A DNA stretch of 25,165 bases from Glomus cerebriforme. Lineage: Eukaryota; Glomeromycota; Glomeromycetes; Glomerales; Glomeraceae. The notes under the pieces are model-generated. The model was not told where the DNA came from and searched no databases. It worked only from the letters and a program-made list of their open reading frames with translations. Below are positions 21,126-25,165 of the stretch, one piece after another. Position 1 is the first letter of the stretch. Each line of letters begins with the position of its first letter. Made by a program: the position numbers and the translations under genes. The stretch is taken from positions 76,487 to 101,651 of the forward strand of contig QKYT01000347.1 in assembly GCA_003550305.1 (NCBI GenBank), written 5' to 3'.

Positions 21126-21842
21126 ATGGAGCAACAATATCCCAGTGACGATATATTTGAACAAATAAAGGATTTTAAACATTGGAAGTTAACTGAAAAA
21201 CAAAAATTGTTAATTGATAAACTAATATTAAATGAAGAATTAAAAGAACGTTATAAAAAATATGGTTTATGTAAAAAATGCAAACAACCAAATACTGGAG
21301 ATGATAATGATGATATTGACAAATTTATTCAAGATACTCAGCTATCAGCGTATAAATTATTAGAGTGGATACCTTATGATAGATTTTATGATATTGAATA
21401 TATTGCAAAAGGCGGGTTTGGCAAAGTGTATAAAGCAAATTGGATTTGATGGTTATATACTTAATTGGGATAATAAAAATCAAAATTGGAGACGATATAA
21501 TCCAAGTATTGTAAGTTTTATTAGAATTTATTAATTTAATTTATAATTTTAATGGAATTTTGAAAGATGGTTTTTGCTAATATATTGAGGTATATTTTAG
21601 ATTACATCACACAATGAAATTATAACCTTATTATTGGATTTTATGGAATAACTCAAGATCCAGATACAAAAAATTATATGATGGTTTTTGTTTCGGTTCA
21701 TGCAAAATTTGGAAGTTTACGAATTTATTTAGATAAAATGTATGAATTAAGTTGGTTTACTAAGATTAAGTATTTGCAGATGGGCTTAATAAAATTCATG
21801 CGAATGAGTTAATACATCGAGATTTGAAACCTTAAATTTTGT
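21126..21842 (+). pseudogene. TKL protein kinase N-terminal fragment (to HRDLKP)
   Basis: The start is the ATG at 21126. The N-terminus (LKERYKKYGLCKKCKQPNTG) has the CxxC that opens the usual Cys-rich head of this kinase family. The second Cys pair normally expected is missing, and the text jumps to IDKFIQDTQLSA. EWIPYDRFYDIEYIAKGGFG contains the Gly loop. A frameshift after KANWI hides DGYILNWDNKNQNWRRYNPS. After the intron, NYMMVFVSVHAKFGSL and, after two more shifts, NELIHRDLKP (HRD at 21815-21823) follow, then TAA at 21833. The VAxK lysine strand and most of helix C are not found, nor is anything past HRD. It is an inactive fragment. Confidence 0.85.
21511..21600 (+). other. Intron in the kinase fragment
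   Basis: The donor GTAAGT at 21511 and acceptor TATTTTAG at 21600 enclose 90 nt. The next exon starts ITSHNEI, but the usual Lys-bearing segment between the two is absent, which suggests that an exon was deleted. Confidence 0.55.
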
Positions 21843-22379
21843 TTTTTTTTTACTTACAGTATTTATTTATTTATTTNTTTTTTGCAATTGTTAATGAATA
21901 TTTACTAATAAATTAGTCAATAAGTATAACATTCAAGAATGCTGCATATTATGAATTATTACAAGATTGTTTGCCTTCAATTATTCACGTTCAATAAACT
22001 ATGTATACTATTAATATAAGAAAAACAAAAGTTATTGGACTCTATAACATAGAAATCATAATTGTAATTAGCCTTTGGAATTGTGTAAACAATAGAAAAT
22101 TTCTGACGGATAGTACAATTCCGGTTACTGGAATAGTCAGTCTGATTTTATTATACATTCAAACAAGAAAATAAAATTTTATTATTTGATTTTTTTTTTG
22201 TTTAATGATCTTTTTTATTAAATATAGTAAATAAATGTTTTTTTTTTGCAATTATAAATTGTTCATTTGATTAATTAAAAATAAAATTTAAAAATTTTCA
22301 GTCTAGTTAATTATCTAAACAAATTATTAATTTTACTAACTGTTATTTAAATATTGTCTATTGTTTTAGCAATCCCAAA
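21843..22379. other. AT-rich intergenic region
   Basis: T-rich and A-rich low-complexity DNA after the point where kinase similarity ends. One N is at 21877. No gene is visible. Confidence 0.5.
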
Positions 22380-23147
22380 CATTGTATAATAATCTCCATT
22401 TGTTGTACTTTTTTCATTTTCTAATTTTTCCCTGTGTTTGTTCCCTCATTATCTTTAATTATTCTTGTTCATTTTCTTTTTTTTTTTGCAATTTACATCG
22501 CCATTTCTTTCTATTTCTAACTTATCATTGTTTCAAACTAATTTTCGTATGATTCAATTAACACTACAGTTATTCCCATTTTATTTCTTGGATATTGTAT
22601 TCATTATTTTCTTAGTAAATCTCACTTTTTTCTACACTTTGTGAGTGATCCTTATTATTCCGAATACTTTCTTATTCTCTATTTGCTTTAAGTTGTTCTT
22701 TCCATTTTTAGCTTTCTCCTCATTTCTTATCATCAAATTTTCATTCTCAATGATTTCTTTAGCCTTCATCAATAATTTTAGCTGTTGATTTCTTGTTGTT
22801 ACATGGATTGTTATCCTCTGATTCTTTTTGTCTTTACTCTAATATGATCATGTTACCTTTTATTTTTTCTGATTTATCCCAATTTTCTGTTAATAAAATT
22901 GTTTCTTTTCTCATTATGATTATTAAATATTGCAATAATCTTTAAATCTTTAAATATATATTTATTATTACATTCAATAGTTTTGTTTTTGATAAATCCA
23001 TAATATCCATTGTTTACCTCTTTTAGAAAAAGCAGGTTTCATGTTTTAGTGTTTTCTGGTTATTTTTTTGGAGTTTCAACTGGTTACTTTATTACTTTAG
23101 GCGTTTTTGGTAATAGATTAGAGTTACTGGATTTTTGAAAAAATGAA
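22380..23147 (-). pseudogene. Second decayed purine-rich Lys/Glu-rich coding remnant
   Basis: This has the same strand bias and position as 13941-14760: pyrimidine-rich on +, purine-rich on minus, directly downstream of module copy 2. Short coding-like pieces in the minus frames are KAKEIIENENLMIRNEEKAK, LKQIENKKVFGIIRITHKV and HREKLENEKSTTNGDYYTMF. Stops interrupt every frame. It probably descends from the same family as the first remnant, but sequence identity between them is weak by eye. Confidence 0.35.
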
Positions 23148-23665
23148 GAGGGAATTCTAATCTAAACCAAACCGTAGATAGGAGAGTACTCGACTATCTA
23201 ACCAGTCTTTCCTTGCCTGATATGAAGAAGATCCCATAAACAGTATAAGGAAGAGAAGAGGAAATTTAAAGGATTTAAAAAAAAAACAAAACCAGCTAGA
23301 TAGAAGATACTCAACTATCTGCTGGACCTTCCTTGCCTGATACGAGGAAAACCTCTATATACAGTATAAGGAAAGTAAGAGAAAGATTATTAAAGGGACT
23401 GAGAGTGTAGTTTTTATAAAGAAAAAGATAAAATTATAAAGAGGAAAGAGTTTAAAGGGAGAATCCAGTAAATTTAGTTTTTTAAATTTAGAGAAAAAAA
23501 GTAAGAAAATATTAGGTATTTATAAATTTTTATTTTACCTTTGTAAAATTTACAAAGGATATGTCATGATAGCTTATTATGTATTTTTATTATTGATTAT
23601 ATAATGCACTACTTAATTTAGATTGTAAAGTATAGTGAGTTAGTGACACACATGAATCACAATCC
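23148..23665 (-). repeat. Promoter-like repeat module, copy 2
   Basis: A direct repeat of 14766-15310, with many identical blocks of 10-19 bp in the same order and a few small indels. It includes the tandem CGTATCAGG-type segment (GCCTGATA at 23213 and 23335), hairpin arms AGATAG/CTATCT at 23174/23192 and again at 23298/23315, the palindrome, TGTCATGA and CATGAATCAC. Confidence 0.8.
23519..23558 (-). promoter_or_regulatory. Palindrome plus TATA box, copy 2
   Basis: CCTTTGTAAA-A-TTTACAAAGG at 23538-23558 has perfect 10-bp arms around one central base. The minus-strand TATAAA is at 23524-23519, 13 bp from the palindrome. Confidence 0.65.
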
Positions 23666-24189
23666 ATATTTGTTATGCGCCATGTATTAGATTTGCCAAA
23701 ATTAAATTATATTAATAAATTATATTAATTAAAAATAATATTTAGTTATAATTTAATTAATCTGAAAAAGGAAACAACGCATAATATTTATTTCGTAATA
23801 AAAGAAAAAATTAAATGTTATTCAATTAGAGCTAATCCTCTTTTATTATCAAACAGGATCTTAGATAATACTATCTCACAGCCATACATACGATCAATGG
23901 TAGTACATTTAGCAATAGTGTGACTCATAAATCTAGTATCTTCTAATATTACCTAATTATAGAAGAGAGAATTTCAAGGGGAGTTTTAGTTTTTTAAAAA
24001 AATTAAATAGTTAATATTTATCAAAAAAGAAGGTTACATCTAATTTATATTAACTTTTACTATTAAACGCCAACTATACATTTTATACATAACTAATATG
24101 TATACAATAAAATATATTAACATAGTGTGACACATGATGTAAAACGTGGCTATGTTTATAGATGAATTTCCAAATTTATTTGCTCCTTA
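23666..24189. other. AT-rich intergenic region between modules
   Basis: No gene is supported. TGTGACTCAT at about 23919 and TGTGACACATG near 24126 resemble the AP-1-like sites of the modules. Confidence 0.45.
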
Positions 24190-24400
24190 AATCATGAGTC
24201 AATAAATTTGTAAATGTTGAAATTGTGATTAATAATAAATTCTCATGACACGTCTTTTGTAAATTTTACAAAAGGTAATGAATTAATGTATAAATAAAAA
24301 CCCTTCATTTTCGATATTATGAACTCTTTAACTTTCTTTTAAAAAAAACCCCCCTTTAAACTCATAACTTCCTTATACTGCCTTCCCGTATCAGGTGAGG
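24190..24400 (+). promoter_or_regulatory. Promoter-like module, copy 3, in + orientation
   Basis: The order is CATGAGTCA (about 24193), TCATGACA (24243), the palindrome CTTTTGTAAA-T-TTTACAAAAG with perfect 10-bp arms (24254-24274), 14 bp, TATAAATAAAA (from 24289), then CTTCCTTATACTG and CGTATCAGGTGAGG (24368-24400). It lacks the tandem duplication of copies 1 and 2. It stands just upstream of the spliced small-gene unit on the same strand, which supports a promoter role. Confidence 0.65.
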
Positions 24401-24427
24401 ATATTGAAAGCTTCATCAGTAGGCCAT

Positions 24428-24891
24428 GTTTAACCTCCTAAATCTTGATTTGGCCTTTGGAAGCTGTAGTTTTTAATTGGTAAGTTTCTGGAAGGGTATT
24501 TTTTTTTTGTATTTTAAAACATACTATTGTCCCTTTCATTTTTTTTTAGGACACCTCCTGAACCTGAACCTGGACTTCAGCCTCTTAAAAACTGGAGTTT
24601 TGACGTTTTAGAAATGTCCTTTTTAATTTTCCTTTAGTGGAACTGGACTCTCCTGAAAGAAAAGATTATTATTATAGGTTTATATGGACTAATATTTTTT
24701 TTATTATTTAGGTAAATAAAATTTCTCCTCCCTTAAAACAATTTTCTTTATTTTAAAGAATTATTAATCATATTTTAATTTAATTTTTTTTTTGTCTTTT
24801 CATAACTTTTTTTATATTTATTTTTCCTTTTTTATATTTCTTTTTGCTTTATTTATTTAGACTAATAAGGAGATGGAAACTTTTAGCATAA
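24428..24891 (+). pseudogene. Spliced, probably repetitive small-protein gene unit (RTPPEPEPGLQ)
   Basis: A possible start ATG is at 24434 (MFNLLNLDLAFGSCSF, then TAA). GT sites follow at 24480 or 24499, and a T-rich acceptor ends at 24549. The following frame from 24548 reads RTPPEPEPGLQPLKNWSFDV and, past a TAG at 24635, KEKIIIIGLYGLIFFLLFR. An intron 24712-24860 (GTAAAT to ATTTATTTAG) would join it to LIRRWKLLA and a stop at 24889. I believe this peptide recurs widely in Rhizophagus genomes, but that is memory and not checked. The stop codons suggest a decayed copy or a spliced non-coding transcript. The hydrophobic IIIIGLYGLIFFLLF could span a membrane. Confidence 0.45.
24712..24860 (+). 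other. Candidate intron between the two overlapping small frames
   Basis: AG|GTAAAT at 24712 and a pyrimidine-rich end with ATTTATTTAG at 24860 give 149 nt, rich in T, with plausible signals at both ends. Confidence 0.5.
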
Positions 24892-25165
24892 AGTTCTTAT
24901 CATTCCATATGTTTGGATTTTCTATTCTTTGGTCTATTCACTTTAGCTTTAATCAAGTTCTTTATCAAGGTAAATATTATGTTTACTTAGTTTTAAATAT
25001 ATGAAATAATAAATTCATTACTGTTTACTAATATATTTTTTATTATTATTATAGAGTGTGGGGAGTTTGCAATAAGGCCATACTGTCATATTATAGTCTT
25101 ATCAATAACTCTTCACACAGATAAGTTTATTCTCTTTTTAAACATTTTTGGCTTTATTTTTTTTT
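24873..25165 (+). CDS. Small spliced hydrophobic protein (METFSIKFLSF), partial at the window edge
   Basis: ATG at 24873 opens METFSIKFLSFHMFGFSILW and SIHFSFNQVLYQ to 24969. An 85-nt intron follows (GTAAAT at 24970, TATTATAG at 25054). The joined exon continues in frame (ECGEFAIRPYCHIIVLSI) to the end of the window without a stop. The N-terminus is hydrophobic and could be a signal peptide or anchor. It overlaps the end of the preceding frame in another frame. No known domain is visible; it may belong to a repetitive gene family or be part of a transposon-derived transcript. Confidence 0.4.
24970..25054 (+). other. Intron in the terminal small gene
   Basis: CAAG|GTAAAT and ATTATTATTATAG| give a canonical 85-nt AT-rich intron. 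Splicing keeps the frame open for 36 more codons. Confidence 0.6.

Overview
The window is very AT-rich nuclear DNA with short GT-AG introns. Its recognisable content is typical of an arbuscular mycorrhizal fungus (Glomeromycotina, most like Rhizophagus): a LINE retrotransposon, a Crinkler (CRN)-type gene, an HMG-box gene, tyrosine-kinase-like (TKL) kinase fragments and a Sel1-repeat gene. The organism call is inferred from these families. Scattered single N's and one 150-nt N run mark it as a draft assembly.

Layout. 1-1001 is AT-rich spacer ending in a double TCACGTGA site. 1002-5591 is a 5'-truncated LINE on the + strand (reverse transcriptase, RNase H, zinc knuckle, A-rich tail), broken by stops and frameshifts. 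5595-5925 is a diverged copy of the 5' flank of the HMG-box gene. 6662-8583 is a broken CRN gene with an N-terminal CRN domain and a P-loop NTPase part, followed directly by an orphan piece of RuvB-like 2 helicase (8584-8738). 9282-12853 on the minus strand is a long, acidic and Gln/Asn/Ser-rich gene whose C-terminus is an HMG box; it carries many frame breaks and an assembly gap. 12860-13335 is its 5' flank.

From about 13940 on, three copies of a repeated promoter-like module appear, at 14766-15310 (minus), 23148-23665 (minus) and 24190-24400 (plus). Each has a palindrome with core TTTGTAAA-N-TTTACAAA set 13-14 bp upstream of a TATAAA box. The two minus copies lead into purine-rich, decayed Lys/Glu-rich reading frames. 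The plus copy leads into a spliced, probably repetitive small-gene unit that runs off the end of the window. Between them lie the C-lobe fragment of a TKL kinase (15411-15922), the only nearly intact gene, a Sel1-repeat protein (18230-19153), and the N-terminal fragment of another TKL kinase (21126-21842).

The genes do not form a pathway or operon. The window reads as a repeat-rich accessory region in which fast-expanding families (CRN, TKL kinase, Sel1, HMG) have been copied, broken and interleaved with transposon DNA. The most notable observations are the shared promoter module with fixed palindrome-TATA spacing, the CRN/RuvBL2 junction, and an inverted repeat inside the HMG-box exons.
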